The position numbers and the translations under genes are program-made. Under the pieces are notes generated by a model that saw only the letters and a list, made by a program, of their open reading frames with translations, had not been told where the DNA came from and searched no databases. DNA of 64,000 nucleotides from Fratercula arctica (Eukaryota > Chordata > Aves > Charadriiformes > Alcidae), in the NCBI GenBank assembly GCA_947846985.1, contig CANTUZ010000010.1:24661095-24725094 (forward strand). The letters are read 5' to 3'. This document shows positions 24,507 through 38,962 of the stretch, piece after piece. Every line of letters starts with the position of its first letter. Position 1 is the stretch's first letter.

Positions 24507-25488
24507 GCATTGGTCTGTTGCTTCTGTTGGGCTGACACTTCACGAGGTTTGTCTTTCTGATGTCAGACTGATGGCATGACAATGTTTTGTGGTATTGTTT
24601 TTTCAGGCTGGCATTTTGAGTTCCGGGAATGTTTAAGCTGAAACAGAAGTATTTGTTTGTCTGCCTGGCTGTCAAAACAATATGAGCCCTTGTGTCCCTC
24701 TCTCTGTAGGGTCCCAAGAACGTGTAGGGAGGGATAGATCACCTCCTGGAAAAATGTTCTATTTTTGGGACCGGTTGTGTGTGTTTCCATTAGTTTTGCT
24801 TTTGTTAAGTAAAAAATACTAGCTGCTGAGATGTTTTGAGAGTGACCAATGACTGAGAGTGCTTTGGAGCCTGGACGCATGGGGAACACAGCAGGAAGGC
24901 TGTTATTTTGGAAGAGGTGAGCACCTGCCCTCTGGAAAATTGAATAGTTGCCTTGGCCTCCTAGAAGCCGATGTTTGCCATGTTATTGGTCATTTCAGAA
25001 AATCTTGGCTAAGCTGATGATGATGCTTTGAACATGGAGATCACTCCTCCTTCCCGGAACGTTCCATGTGTCCAGCCTGCTCTTCTTCAGTGGGCAGGTC
25101 CCTTGTTCTTGTGACTGGTCACCCCCTGGCCCCATGTGCCTGTCTTAGCAAAGCAACTGCACCAGCTCCAAAACATGGCCCTTGGCAAAATTAATTATCT
25201 CTTTATTTTTCATGTGTATTCTGAAAGTGTCAAAGGGCCAACCAAGAACAGCGCGAGGCACTGTTCAGATACAAGGCAATTTCTAGCCTGGAGAGCTGAT
25301 ATTCTAGCCAGAAGAGACAAAGGCTTAGGTGGGGAAAAGGATGACGTCTAAGCAGAAGGAGCAGGACTGTGGCTGAAAAAATGCCTCCGACCAGCTTCAA
25401 AGGTGGCAGTTTCTGTGGCACAGAGTCAGAGTATAGAGCTGTGGGAAGGAAGAGAGCTAAAAGGAAGAGGGAGGGAAAAAACAAAAGC

Positions 25489-25508
25489 TTTTTTTTTTTT
25501 TTTTTTTT
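25489..25508. repeat. T-run of 20 bases
   Basis: T homopolymer flanked by purine-rich sequence on the left and AAAAAG on the right. No element boundary was recognised. Confidence 0.95.
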
Positions 25509-26735
25509 AAAAAGTTCTTGGACTGAATTTCTTCCACAAACACTGGGTAAAGAAAAGAAGAAGGGAGAGAAATGATAGATTTCTGGCCAGACCACACTAG
25601 AGGTACAGTTGGGAAAATCTGACACTCTGTTTTCTAAGGCTTGAAATTTTTATGTTAGTTTAAAATAAAAGCTTTGGGTAAAGTTCTGCTTTAGAAAACT
25701 TCCCTCCCCCATTCCAACCTGGTGGACTGGAAGATTTCCTCTTTCCTACAAAATGTGCTATTATTTGGAAAAGCTGGGTTTTTAACAATTGCATGGGAAG
25801 AATAAGTATATAATTATATAAGATTGTCCTAATGGACATTTGCAGCTGTACTGAGATGCTAACAGCATGCAGAAACCATTATATTTCCAGTTGTTTGGCA
25901 AAAGTTAAGAAATCTTATATATATATATTTTAAAGTTAACCGTAAAGTAAATCCAGATGGTTCTCTCTTGCACAGACAAGCAGTCTTCAAACTAGACATA
26001 TAGCTGTAGCCTGGCTATAACTTGTTTTGATTACTGCAGATAGAGAGAAATGTTTTAAATGACTGCGCACCCTCCTCACAAAATGCTGCATGCCCTTGGT
26101 TCTTGCTGAAGTCAACTGGCGTTTAAGCAGCACTACATAAAACTTGTTTGACAATACCTTGCGTGCATGACTATCTAGCTGGGCGTTACTTGTTTAATTT
26201 CTCTTTATGCTGAAGTTTTGCTTAATGGCCCCCATCAGGGGTTGGGGCTCTGCTGAGGCAGGCGTTGCAGACCCATAAAACAGAAAGGACAGTTACTGCC
26301 CAGTGTAACCTACCATTTGAGCTTGAGTTTGTTCTTCTCTCTTCTCCTAGTTAAGGATTACCAGAAAATATTGGTGGTGTGCTTATTTTTGATTGATGTA
26401 TTCAGAGCTTTATTTGATTCTTTAATAAGCATTGTCTGTTGTGTTCATTACTTCATTTCAGCTGGACGTCGATTGTGCTATCTTCTGTCAGCAGGGGAAC
26501 CAGAATTATGTTGACTTGTGAGACTATTCTGCAAATCAAATCAAAGGGGCAGCTTTGCTTAACAGGGCAAAGATTTCAGCATCTGAAGGTTTTAAGTCAA
26601 CACATTAAGAGCATTTCTGAAATTCTGAAAATAGGGGGAACTGAAAGGTCCATCAGTAATTATAGACTCATGGTACATTACTTTTTATGTTGTTTTTTTA
26701 GGCAATAAGCAAGTGTTCTTGTAGATAACAGTTGA

Positions 26736-26752
26736 TTTTTTTTTTTTTTTTT
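26736..26752. repeat. T-run of 17 bases
   Basis: Uninterrupted T homopolymer with no adjacent element recognised. Confidence 0.95.
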
Positions 26753-29700
26753 GTCCAAGTAGTATAACAGGTAGAAATACTGTTTTATGAGCTTCTTAGG
26801 CAGTATTGTCAGGAGGGTAACTTGGATTTGACCTGGTAGGAGTCAAATTTACTGGCTTGTGCGTCTCTTGATGCATCTCTGACAGGGCTAATAGCCCAGC
26901 AGTAGTGGCTGTGTTTATAAGACAGTATTTGAGGCTGGGGATGAAGCTCCCTGGGGGCTATGGAGGAAGGACCCCAGTCCTGAAGGAGGTTCCCTGGGCT
27001 TGTGGGGGGAGACTGGGGCCAGGGCTCTGAAAGGCGTTTTGTTCACTGTTCTGCTTTTTCTCTCACTGTCAGCAGAAAAAAATGTTCTGGGAGATTTGTG
27101 TTGAAATGGAGTATAGATCCCAAGGCACAGTAATGTGGAAAATAAGGGATGAGGGCTTCCTTGTAACCTCCCTTTACTGAAGAATGCTGGGAACAGGAAG
27201 AGTTTGGGGCCCCAAACTGCTTACCCCTGTGTTTCTCAGTGCTAAGAGGAAGCCCTGCAAGAAGAGCACCTACCAGGGAAATCCTACACAGAGAGACTAT
27301 TAACCAGTGAGTATGTTGTTCAGTGCTATGCAGGGCATCCTGATGTGCTCCTGAGGTCCAAAAATCAGGCACCTCCAATTGGTCGTAGCATTTAAACTGC
27401 CCTACAAAGAAAATGGCATTGCCAAAATTTAAGGTGGCTTTGTCCCTGGTACACCACAGTATCACACACAGGATTGCACTTAAGTTCTCTTGATGACACA
27501 ATGGGAAACTGACAGTTTGTTTCTAATCTTATTGTCCATTGGGATAAAAAAGGTTTTTTCTTCTGCTTCTCTATATCCTTAATATTGCTGCAGAGATTCC
27601 ATAAACGTGTGGTTCAATGTATTCCCTAAGCATAGCATGTTTTAAAAAATAAACAAAAATATTAGATGCTTGGTATGTAACACTGATCAAAAAGTTTTGT
27701 CCAGACATGCTGAGAGTAGGTTTCAGGTCAGAGTAATCTCATGGTATACTGAGTGCCAAGTCTAGACTTAAATAGAGCTGAGAGCCAGAAATTGGATTGA
27801 TGTTTGCCGTCCTCTTGGTACAGGCTTCTGGCTTGCTGGCAGTGCAGATAGAGAAACACCAGAGTTGCCACGCTGGTGCCATTAGTCCGGTGTCTGTACT
27901 GCTGACCGTGGTCAGTAAAAAATGCCTTAAAGGAAAGTACATGAAATCTGTTCTCCCCGCTTATGGGATAAATTTTCTGCCCCACAGAAAATCTGTTTAA
28001 TCTCCCTACTCCACCTCCTTAGATAAAGCTTGGCTGGAAGCCTGAAGCATGAAGTTTTACAGCTTTTCCAAAACTATTTCCTTTCTTCCAATGTAAATTG
28101 TCTCTGGTGGTGGTTTTTCTTATTTATGTGACTGTCCGATATTCTCTTTAACTGTTCTATGCTCTTTGCCTCCAAATGTTCTGATAATGAGCTCAACAGA
28201 CTAAATAATGATGATAACTATAAATTATAACATTAACTGGATGGAAATACGTCCCTTTTTTGTTTTTCCTACGCAAGCTTGGGGGAAGTTTGCCTGACCG
28301 CTGCTCAGGTGCAGCTGTTCTTCCGTACTCAGAACATCTGGTCCTGTGGTACCATATGGCTACGACCTACCATCCGCCTAGAAGTAATCAAGTACACTTC
28401 ATGTCATAAAACCCCACAACAGCAAAACAATGCCTTGTAATCCACCAGGAATGCCCCACACCACCTCAGGGCAAATGCCTTTTAATGGCTTTTTGCTCTG
28501 AGTTTGATCAGGTTCCAGACTCTTTTAAGCTGAGAACACTATAAATGCTGGAAATGAGGTACTCCATTTCAGGAAAAATACAAAAGCCAGACCGAGTAGT
28601 TTTGTGAAGTAGAAATAGAGTTGTTATACTATGAGAGATAGCAAAGCTGCCTTAATAGTGGCATTCAAGTGCAGCTGTTTATGGGTCTTAACTGGTGTTG
28701 GCCCATGAAACTCGTACTTAGAAAGGAAATCAGGGAAAGCTAACACATGCCTGGGGGCTTTGAAGTTGTTATTATCATCCACATGCATAAGAACGGGAGA
28801 TCCTCTCTAGTCCAGCAAGTACTGAGAAATGAATGAGTTTGGCTGGCACGTACATCAAAGGTCTTCACTTGTAATTTGCTTAAGAGATTAAAAATGAAAT
28901 ATGAGAGAATTATTGAGGAAGAGCAAGCTGCTGTTTTTTCCCCCCCTTGCAGCAGGAAAGAAGAACAATTGAGCATCTATTCTGGCTGACAGTGATTACT
29001 GAAAAGCTTTCTGACAACCTTGAGCAAAACAGCAGTTGCATCTTAGTTTCACTGACATCAAATAGGCATTTGATTTACTGAGACCCAGTTGGACCTGTCC
29101 AGTGCCAAGGAGCGTCTTTGAGAAGAAAACAAACTTGATAAAGCTCTTTGTTTACAGAACCACAATCTCTAAAGCAGTGCATTGTCAGACCATGAAATGC
29201 GCTCTTCGTTTTAGCTACCAGAAATGTTTTATTTCAGAAATAAACTAACAGAACGTAGTGACAAACACTCAAAGCTTGCTGCTCTTCCCTTTCCTGTCAA
29301 ATGTGGTTTTTACTGAGGTTGTTCAGGAGACTGAGTAACTGCTAGGAGGGAGACTGTGTTCTCAAGTCATTCAGCCACAATTGGACTGGGAGATACGAAG
29401 CCTTGGTAACAACTGTGATCATCTGGGACAAAACTGACTAGGAATGGTTTTGAGGTGGAAGGAGGAGAGAAGTGACTTCCTGAAGGGGTTTCCAGTAGAA
29501 TTGCAGTGTGGGGAAACCCCTGGTTTTAGGGTTTTGAGGAAAAATTGTGATGAATTTTTGAAAAGGATTCAGAGATGTTGGCAGAGGTCTAGATCATGTA
29601 AGTCTCCCCATCCCATGTTCCTTGCTGTTGCCAAGTCAGAGATTCGTGGAATGACTTGGAGCTTCTGAATCAAGATCAGATACCTTAAAAAAGAGCCTGG

Positions 29701-31429
29701 CCTTTTTTGCAGCTAACACAGGAATTGATGGGCGTTAGTCTACAACCTGTATGACCCAAAATGGAAGATGCTGACTGCAGATAATTTCCATGTTCACTTT
29801 GATAGTTTCTTTGATAATGCAAAATTGGTAATATTTACTGACTGTATATCCAGCATATGCATTATCACCTCTTCTCTCCTTCACCACACAAACTCTTACT
29901 GAGTGTTCTTGGTCCACATTGTCTTATTTAGGTTGGGATTTTACCTGCCTGTTCATGTTCCAAAATGGGTAGTCTTAAAAAAAAAAATCTGTCTGTAACT
30001 TCATTGCACGTAGATCATCAGCCCAACTCACTGTTTTGTATCACAGAGGCACAAGGCAGGAGGGTAACAAATGAGAGCATGTTTCCCAGTCAGAATTAAT
30101 CAACTCCGTTTATGAGCATTGCTTCTCTTAATTTTTATGCAATGTTAAAATAGTCTCTTTTTGTGAAACCAGCCAGTTTCTCCTACACCTTTTAACCCAT
30201 CCATATAAACACAGTAGCACTGAGGATTTTAAGGTAAGCTTTTAGTTCGACCCATTCCATTAAGACTCCAAAGCAGCTGCATTTCTCCAAGAATCCATTC
30301 AACACACTTTGTTCGAGCTGTTACAGATGCTAACTTCAGTATGAATTATGGATTAAATCCCCTGCATTTTCCTAATTTACAAACAGGGAAGTGACAGCCA
30401 ATTGTTTTAAAAGAATGTTCATGTAGAGGATTTTCATGTGAATGGAAATGAACTCAGAGTCACCACCGACCTGAGAAAACTGCCCTGTGCCAGAGAGGAG
30501 CGTGCAGAGAGGTGTCAGGAGAAGCCTTGCCACCAGAAAGAGAGTGCTGGGGGACAGGACCGGCCATCAGGAGCCCCGGCTTGAGAACTAAAACCATGGG
30601 AAGGCTGGATGTGGGTGGTCAATGAAAGGATTTTAAAAAAATGTTTCCAGGACTTGGGAGGACTTGGAGCTGAGATGCAGAACTAAAGTTTTTGAGAAAA
30701 TTGAGCTATCAACAGGAGTTGCTGCCTATTGCAATTATAGCTCGTTTACTATCAGAAAAGTAACGTGTATAAATACTGCATAAAATTACTGCTAAGCATA
30801 TATTTGAAATTTCTTGAATTTTTCAGTGATATGAATAAGCCTGGTTTTAGAGAGAGAGCGCTGTGCTGCATGCCAGAGATAAGTACATACAGGTTTTACC
30901 TATTGACTTATCCCTTTAAAAAGGGAGGGAGAGAGCAGGGGGGAAAAAACCTAAAGGAAGAAAAACTTGACAGTAGAATACATCAAATATTGTTTCCTTG
31001 GAAACAAAAAGGAAGATTACATCACAGGGTTCAAGCCTATAAATAGAAGCCCAGCAGTGCAGATGCAGAAGAAACTCTTGTTCCTGGAGGGAAAATTTAG
31101 AAATGAAGATGACCTCCCTTTAGACACTGCTGTCACAATGCAGTCAGCGCAACCTGATCTTGAGGACCAGTAGTAAATTTAGCTGATGGTACATGACAGT
31201 CTTCTCTCAATTAGCTGTAGCATTCAGCTCAGGGAACTGGTTCAGTTGGTGAGAAGAGGTGCAATTTTCAGGCTGCTATAAATACCGTCGGTGTCTCCAG
31301 AGCCCTGCTGTGCTGCTGTGGCAGAAAATACTAAAAGTCTTCAGTCTGAACTCTAAATCTTTCGGGCAGCCATGACAGAACAGTGAAAGCCTCAAGCCCG
31401 TGTTAATGTTTGTGAGAAACAACCTGTGT

Positions 31430-31740
31430 GGAGCATCACCGCGCTCTGGTGGGAGTTCAGGCCTTTGGACAAGATGAGCTTCAGCTCATGGGAGCGACTC
31501 GGGGTGCCTGTCCTCCTGCGGTCCCCGCGATGTCCTGCCCCCTTCTCCTCTCCCTGTTTAGCCACCCGTGGTCATGCAGCAGTTGTGCCCAGGACCGAAG
31601 CATCGCTCCGTCCCCGTGGGGGTGAGCAGCAGCATCTGAGGAAGGTCTAAAGGCAAGCAGAGAGGGATGGTGGCTTGGCACACAGCAGGCTGCCGGCTAC
31701 TCCAGCCTACTGCAAGCTCCTGCTCCCAGCTGCGTCGTGG
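31430..31740. other. CpG-richer, GC-rich patch
   Basis: About 15 CpG dinucleotides in 310 bp, with overlapping short open frames on both strands, as expected in GC-rich sequence. None has a recognised motif. It may be a regulatory patch or a remnant of an untranslated exon. Confidence 0.3.
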
Positions 31741-32109
31741 GACCTGTCTCTTGCATCCTGCTCACGTTCAGTGTGGATTGCAAGTGTTTTCTCTTTCTGA
31801 GTTACGTTTCTTGATGTTATGGAATATTTATACCATTAGTTACAACACCAAATAATGATGTTTTCCATTGTTACAAATGGCTTCCTTTTTGCACTATGCA
31901 GTGGTTCATCTTATAACCTTTACTTTTTAGTGACATGCAATTTCCTCCCTGCTTTTGCAGCCAAACTGAGTATGTGTATACAACACTGCTAAAAGGATAG
32001 CTTCAAAATTGGGCAATCCATGCATCTTATAGGCTAATGTAGCTAAATCTTCCTTCGAAGGACTAAAGCCTTGTATAAATCCTATTATTATATGAGCTTT
32101 CCAGATGTT

Positions 32110-32126
32110 AAAATAAATAAATAAAT
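32110..32126 (+). repeat. (AAAT)n microsatellite
   Basis: About four copies of AAAT. Confidence 0.9.
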
Positions 32127-34999
32127 AGATTAGTTATGGCTCTGTTATGAAACAATCTCTTTCAAACTGAGAAACAGATTTATTCCATCAGTTTCTATGT
32201 GATAACACAGGGCCTGGTCAAATTTCCACTTTCTGGTGGGAATCATCTCAGTTTGAGTAGTGATCTGAGCGTGACTGACGGCTCACAGAAGGCTGCTCCT
32301 TCCCAAAGCTGACAGAGTAGGACTTGGAGCCGCTGGTAAGCGAAGAGGTTTGTTAAATGTCCCTATGTCATGGATGTTGATGATGCTGTAATATATATGT
32401 GTATACATCCTTCTCTGGCACTGCTCATTTTAAGGCATAGCCAAGTAAATGAAACAGCATGTGCTCCCAGCTGCTTTAGCCCTAGGCCATGGCTGCAGCA
32501 TACCAGGTGGCAGTACTCTAGCTCTCGTAGCTTTTTCCATGTCTCATAACATGGTACGCGCTCCTAAATCTACCAGAGAATCTCAGCTTTCCTTGGCAGG
32601 GAAAAGGAGGAGGAGGAATATAAGTTTCTTGCCCTTGCCAAGAAAATCGTAAAAACAAAGAACCTTAAGACAAATAATAATAAAATCCCATGCTTTATAA
32701 AGACATTCTCACAATGGGAAAGGGGGATGGGGTGATACAGGTGTTCTGAGCATCTGGGACTGGCAGAAATACAGTTCTTGCTTAGGTAGATACTGGGGTG
32801 ATTTGTGTGCGTGTCTGAGTCTAGCTGTGATTCTGGATCCGAGTTTACTATTACCATAATAAACTTTAAGATCCCAGGTCTGCAAGTGTCTAGTGCTAAG
32901 GGAAATCTGGATAAGATTTGAACCTTGTAGTTTGTGTCAATCTTCAGTTTAATCTTATGTTTTAATTTGAGAGAATTATAAGGGATTTGGCATACTTCTT
33001 TTCATGGGAAAAGTGGTTGGGGTGGGGAGAGGGGTTCCTGATATGATCGTGCTTTCTTGGACTTGCTTGGGTTTGCTGCTGTAATCTCTTATCTCCCTAA
33101 GTCATTGTGCCTGTACAGTTTGCTTCTTTTTTTCAAAATGTCTGTTCTGCCTTGTGAGCTCATATTCTGTGGTGCAATATTCTGCCAGTACAATCACAGC
33201 ACTCCAGAAGTCCTCTTGCAGTACGTTGCGTGGGATAACTACTAGAATATACAGAATATTTAGCCTCCCAGGATTTTTTTTCCAAGTAGCCCAAAATTTA
33301 TTTCTTTATTTCTCAGCAAGGTGGCACCTTTATTGGCAGGCAGGCGTTTCTGAGCCTTGGGATGATTGTCGCCAACATGACTAGCCTGAAAAAGATATAT
33401 TTGTATTCGCCTGTTGAAATGCTTTTGGGTGGCTGGCCAGATGGACTGCTACGGCACCGATACTTGACATCTGACCAAAAGGATCTGGGATAGCAGAGGT
33501 GCAGGTAAGTTGACCTATGTCTGGTGCGAAGCAGGATGGGTTAGAAACTGGAGGATTTGCTGGAGATTATAGTGATGGTAAAATCAGGGTGTAACCACAT
33601 GGAGGTATAACTGAGTCTAAACTAAGATTTTTTTTATTTTATTTTTTTTTCTTCCCTGAAAATTGATAGTACGAAAAGACATCAGGGGAATTGAAGAGTT
33701 GTGTGAATTGATGGAAAGCAACTTTGGTTGTAAAAATGTAAATATTCCTTTCTGTTACTGCCTTCTCCTGAGCACTCCCTACCTCCCTGAAAAGCAACAT
33801 GCAGCTATTCTGCCTGATCAGATGAGCTGTTCAAATTAAAGCCACTCTGTAAGAGGAACGTACATGCCAGGAGTTGTTTTCCATGGTACAGTTTTCATTT
33901 CTTGTTATATGATGTCTCCTTTGATTAATTCAAATATGTAAGAAATGAAAAAGATGGCCAGTCTGATTTTTAATCAGTTGTGTGTTCCAGTCGGGTCTCA
34001 GCTAATTGCATACAGACAATTAACAGTTGCATCTGAGGAATGTGTTGCTTAGCCTTCAAATGTACAGAGCATGCAAGGCTGGGATTTCCCCAGGAGAGCT
34101 GAGGAGGAGGAGAACAATCTGCCCTGGCCCGTGGCAGTATTTGGTCCCACCAGCCAGGAGGTGCTGCACAACCTCTCCCAGCAGCCAAGCGCTGCCTGGC
34201 AAAGTGTGTGTGTGGAGGCACTTCTTCACAAGTGGAGGTTTTTCTTCTGCAAAACTCTTGGCCAGGCAACATCTTCTGGTTATTATTTCTTCAAATCATC
34301 TTGTCGTCGGCCATTATAGACTGAACCCTTTAGAAATGTTCCCTACATGGGTGTCCTGGCCAAATCACGTGTACTGGTACCTCCAGGCACGGTCATAGCT
34401 ACAAAGATTGTGCAGCTGATTGATAGTTACACATGCACGCACAGAGGATTAGAAATGCAAGTCAATGAATAGAACAGAGAGTAAAAAGTAAATTCAATTT
34501 TCCAAATACCGTAAGTTTGAATATTCTCTGATAAAATGCTGTTTTCCTCTTGTGAGAATGGCAAAGAAAAGTGTCTTTGAGTCCAGCCCTGGGATCCTGC
34601 TGTGTCTCTCTTATGAATGAGTAATGAAAAGTGGCCATTCATTGCTGAATGATTATTTTTCCCCTTCAATGGAGTGGCGGGGGGAAACCCTCCAAAATCC
34701 AAGTCTTCTATGAGTCCAGCAGACCAAAAGCATCAGGAAACCTCTGGAGGGAAGTAAAAAGTTATGAATGGAGAATAAAATATTGGTGCGCTGCAAAAGG
34801 GCTGTTGTGTATAAAGAGCAGATGGGAAAATGTTGAGTTTGAAGTTTAAAAGACAAGGATCTGAATCTCATTCAGCTGAGCTGGGGGAAGTGGTTTGGGT
34901 TTCCTTTCCTTGGAGGTTGGCTCCATTTGATGAATTGTCAAGATGTGCTATAAATGTTTAAGATTTATAGGAGAGGCTCCAAGTAATACTAATGAGCAG

Positions 35000-35009
35000 C
35001 TAAAAATAG
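35000..35009. promoter_or_regulatory. MEF2-type site CTAAAAATAG
   Basis: Exact MEF2 consensus, about 5.9 kb downstream of the DUSP13B 3' end and 21 kb upstream of the DUSP29 start. It is plausible as part of a shared muscle enhancer between the two phosphatase genes, but a single short site is weak evidence. Confidence 0.25.
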
Positions 35010-35298
35010 ATATGATAGGAAAATATAAACTGACAAACAGATCATCCAGCATAACAATAACTTCATAATCACGCAACTGTTGCCAACTGAAGATGGGCGA
35101 CATGGCATGAAAATGAGCTTTTGTTTTTCACATCTGAAAGTTAAAGGAGTCAGAGTGGAAACAGATGTTCTCCAAAACAATGTGTCAGAATAACTCTACT
35201 AACAGCCAATTGTCACCAGAGCTAAGCAAATAATTCCTTGCCCGCTCTTCGCTGGCTGATGGTTTTCCAGCGATGGGTGGGGTTTTTGCAAAGAACAG

Positions 35299-35321
35299 AT
35301 TTATTTATTTATTTATTTATT
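35299..35321 (+). repeat. (ATTT)n microsatellite
   Basis: Five to six perfect copies of ATTT. Confidence 0.95.
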
Positions 35322-38300
35322 GTAAGCAACCTAAATGTTTTTTGTGTAAAAATTATCACTGTCTCACTTCTCACAGTTCTGTGCTTTTCGTGTTTTGATA
35401 ATTTTTGCCTAATAACTGTTGTTCCTCTAAAAGCAATCTTAAGGGCTTTGACGAATGATTTTGGTTGTAAATTTTTGTGAATGTTTTCTTGTTGATATTT
35501 AATATCAGGTGAATTGATGAATTGTAATTATTATAGAATTAGGAGGAATTAGATGAATTAGATGCTTTGTTTTCATAGAAAGGGGTTTGTAGAGCAGCAA
35601 CTGCCTTTCAGAAGAGTTTTGCACAGGGAATAGCCACAAGGGTAGATCTTGTCTACTACAACAGCAGACTTGTTGAGATTTCATTTTTAGGGTCTGTCTG
35701 GTGAGCACCTACAGAGGAGAAACATTCAAGTCAATTGGTGATATGTGGACAGGCTGAAGGATCAGAGATCCCTTGCGCTGCTATGAATCTCGGTCTGTGC
35801 TGGATGCCTACTGAATGCACTGGAAGATCTTTGTGGTCATGAGGATGACTGGCAACAAGCAAGATCAGACTGCAGCAATTGGAAGACTCTGTCCCTTGAC
35901 AAGTGGCATTTTGTGTGAGGGGCGGCTCTGCCCACATCTTGGGCAACAGACCGATCAGAAATGTGAGCTGAATCCCAGACCTGCTGTTGAGTTTTACCCG
36001 AAGTTTAATAACTGATGTTTTTGTCAGCTGGCTGGATTTTTGCTGTGCAGATTTTCTGTTTGTACTACTATGAAAATATTTTTATTTGCAATGGCATTTC
36101 CATTGGGAGATGCTTTGTCTCCAGGGTAGCTTCCCTGAGAGCAGCTTCAAAAGTTAGTCTGCGGAGAGTACTGCATCTTGTTTTGCAGTCTTCAAATGCC
36201 CCTTTATGAAGTAAAATAAAAGATGTTATTCTTTTTCGGGTATGGTTTTTGCCCTGACTTGCCACCTTCTTATTGTCTGAAAAGTGGACAGACCCATGTA
36301 GGTGTACTCAAGGATTTGATAAAGACGATGTGAGCTTCACTGTAATTTAGCGACTGAGTGAGAAAACACTAAGGTGGGACATTGCATGGCAGCATCATGG
36401 AAGGTGCTCTGTGACAGGGTGGAGAATGGCTACTGGCAGAGGAAGAAGGAAAAGAACAGTTTTTTAGGGGGTGAGACAGGAATAAGGTTGCTTGAACAGC
36501 TGGGGTTTTTGAGCATGAAGATGATGGAAGGATGTTATGGAGGCAGAAGCAGGAAGAGGAGAGACAGAGCCAGATCCTCAGCTAACATTGCTGGGTATTT
36601 TTAGGAGTGTTTCCTGAGAGTGCTTTCTGTATATAAACAGATGAGGTTCCAGGAGGCAGCGGTGAGGGGGAGCGGTATAACTCGATGATACTTGTACCAC
36701 AAATAGTACATTGCAAAGAGCAAATTGTTTGACTTTATTAAACTGCAGCCTCCTGCAACAGATCAAGGGTCTAGTTTCTAAGCAAAATAATTGTAGCCTA
36801 AAGAAAACTTAACTGTTGAAAGCCTCACGGGCCCCAGATTCCTGTTTGACTTGGCTTCAGGAGCTGCATGTACTCTTTGAACCTCAGACTATGAAGCAAA
36901 CTTACAAAGCACAAGCTGTCTTGAAGTCCCTCTCCACAGTAACACATAGCTCAGCCTTGTTATCAGGAAAACACAAGACGTGAAAAATAATGGGAGGAGG
37001 ATAACATCTGGCAAGTGGACCTGACAGTGCTTTGCAGTTCTGGAGGGGCTGGCAGGAGCTGGGCAGACCTGGTGTAGACATCAGGGTTGTGCAGAAGAAA
37101 GTCACCTGGTCTTGGTGGGCAGTGCTGAAGGCAAAGCAGAAGTGGGAGCCACTGGCTGAAGCGGAACAGGCCGGTGTAATGCACAGAACCAGGGGACCTG
37201 CCTGTAAGACTGCCTGGCTCCATCCTTGCCTATAGGTGCTGCGTGTTTCTTAGGGCCCTGTGTCCAAAGAGCAGTCATGTGTACGCTGAAGGCCATGACG
37301 AAAATGGTTACTCTGGAATGTGGTCAACTTAGGCTTGTACCAGTGGCTTGTTACTCAATCCTGACAAGTTAGTCTTGGTCACACTTAGTTCTTTAGATTT
37401 TTTTTTTTTTTAAGAAAATATGGGCAAAAAGCTATGACTTAAGAAAGTCCCATAGGAGGGCCATCCTTGCTGCAGCAACCCCACAGCTACCTGTGCATGA
37501 ATTAATGCACCTGCAAGAAAACGGCTGACACTCTTAGCTGTCACCACTACATGTGGTGTGTACCTGGACAATATCCTGGTTGGCATTTTTTTCCATGGGA
37601 AACCTGTCTTTGGCAGCATCTTCTTCCATGCAACTTGTTGAAAATTTCTATCCTCTCTTCCCTTGGCTCTTTGCAGAGCAGATTTATGGTCCCACTTTCC
37701 TTTTACAAATAAAATCTTAAGTGTAAATCCAAAGGATAAATAACATAGTACAGACATGCCTGCAGCAATATTCTCTGTATTTATCGTTGCTGAAAGTCTG
37801 GGAGGAAAAGCTGGTGAAGGCAAGATATCTTATGTGAGAAAACCATTCTCATGCTTTTGTGCCAGTTCTGGAGGCTGGAGAGCAATTCTGTTGTGTTTTT
37901 CCCCAAACATCCCGCTGCAGTGCTGGCAACCTCCAGGTGCCTTGACTGCGGAAAGGGGTGAAGACGGCCATTCTCCCTCACAGGCTTGCTGTGTGGGAAG
38001 TACACCAGCTCCACCACAGCGCCGGAGGTTGCTCCTTCATAAGCACGCGGAATGGATAGGTGTTTGTAAATAAACCTCAGTGTTTGCTCTGCTCTGGGTA
38101 AGAAGTAGGCATGGAAAAGATGATAGCATAAATGCTCAGCCAATATGTCTGATTCTGCTGTTCTGATCACTTCCACCCTGCCTGCAGTCTCAACTGATGT
38201 TGCTTTTGGCAGGTAATATTTAGCGTAGGGCACCGGGCAAGTGTGGCTCTATCTGGCACTGCAGTGGCTGTCCCCGTGCCGGGCGGTGAGTGGAGCTTCT

Positions 38301-38879
38301 GCTGCCTGACTTGGCAGCAGCACACCAGGACCAAACACCGTGTCGTTAGCAAGGGGGGCTCTGGTGGAAAGAAACTATTCCCTGTTGCTTGGGCTGAGCT
38401 GGTGACTTGCAAAGAGTGAGCAACTCTGGATCTGGAAATTGTGGCACAAGATATACCTGGAACCACCTCCATTGTTGTTTTCATCTTTTTGGTCTTGGTT
38501 CCAGCTGTAACTTTAAGAGACTTTTGCTTAACTAAGCACAAGGGCAATAACCCATCTCAGTGTGAAACACATGTGGGTCAGAGATTAGGACTGTTTAATT
38601 GTCGTCAACTACTGAGCCTGCACCCATGCCCCTGCCAGGCCACCTCTATGGTGCTGCAGCCCTCACGCAGGGGGAAGGTAAAGGTGGGCTCAGGTACTGT
38701 TATCTGCTGGAGGCTGGAGAAACTGCAAGGAGATGAGGGGACCTGCCTCCCACTGTGTGACCTTCCCCACAATGCGAAGCACTGGAACCAACCCAGGCTC
38801 TTCTACAAAGGAACTTTTATGTCCTGGGGTTGGCTAGCTACTTCATTGTCTTTGGGTCAGTGTTTTGACCTCTTGTTCT

Positions 38880-38962
38880 TTGTTGTTTGGTTGGTTGGAT
38901 TTTGGTTTTGTTTGGTTTTATGTTGGGTTTGTTTTGTTTGTTTGTTTGTTTGTTTGTTTTTT
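38880..38962 (+). repeat. (TTTG)n-rich simple repeat
   Basis: Interrupted GTTT/GGTT units leading into a pure TTTG tract (about 38931-38958). It keeps one plus-strand frame open, producing a spurious hydrophobic open reading frame. Confidence 0.9.

Noticed and set aside
27043..27501. 152-codon minus-strand open frame
   Set aside because: No recognised family and no supporting context.
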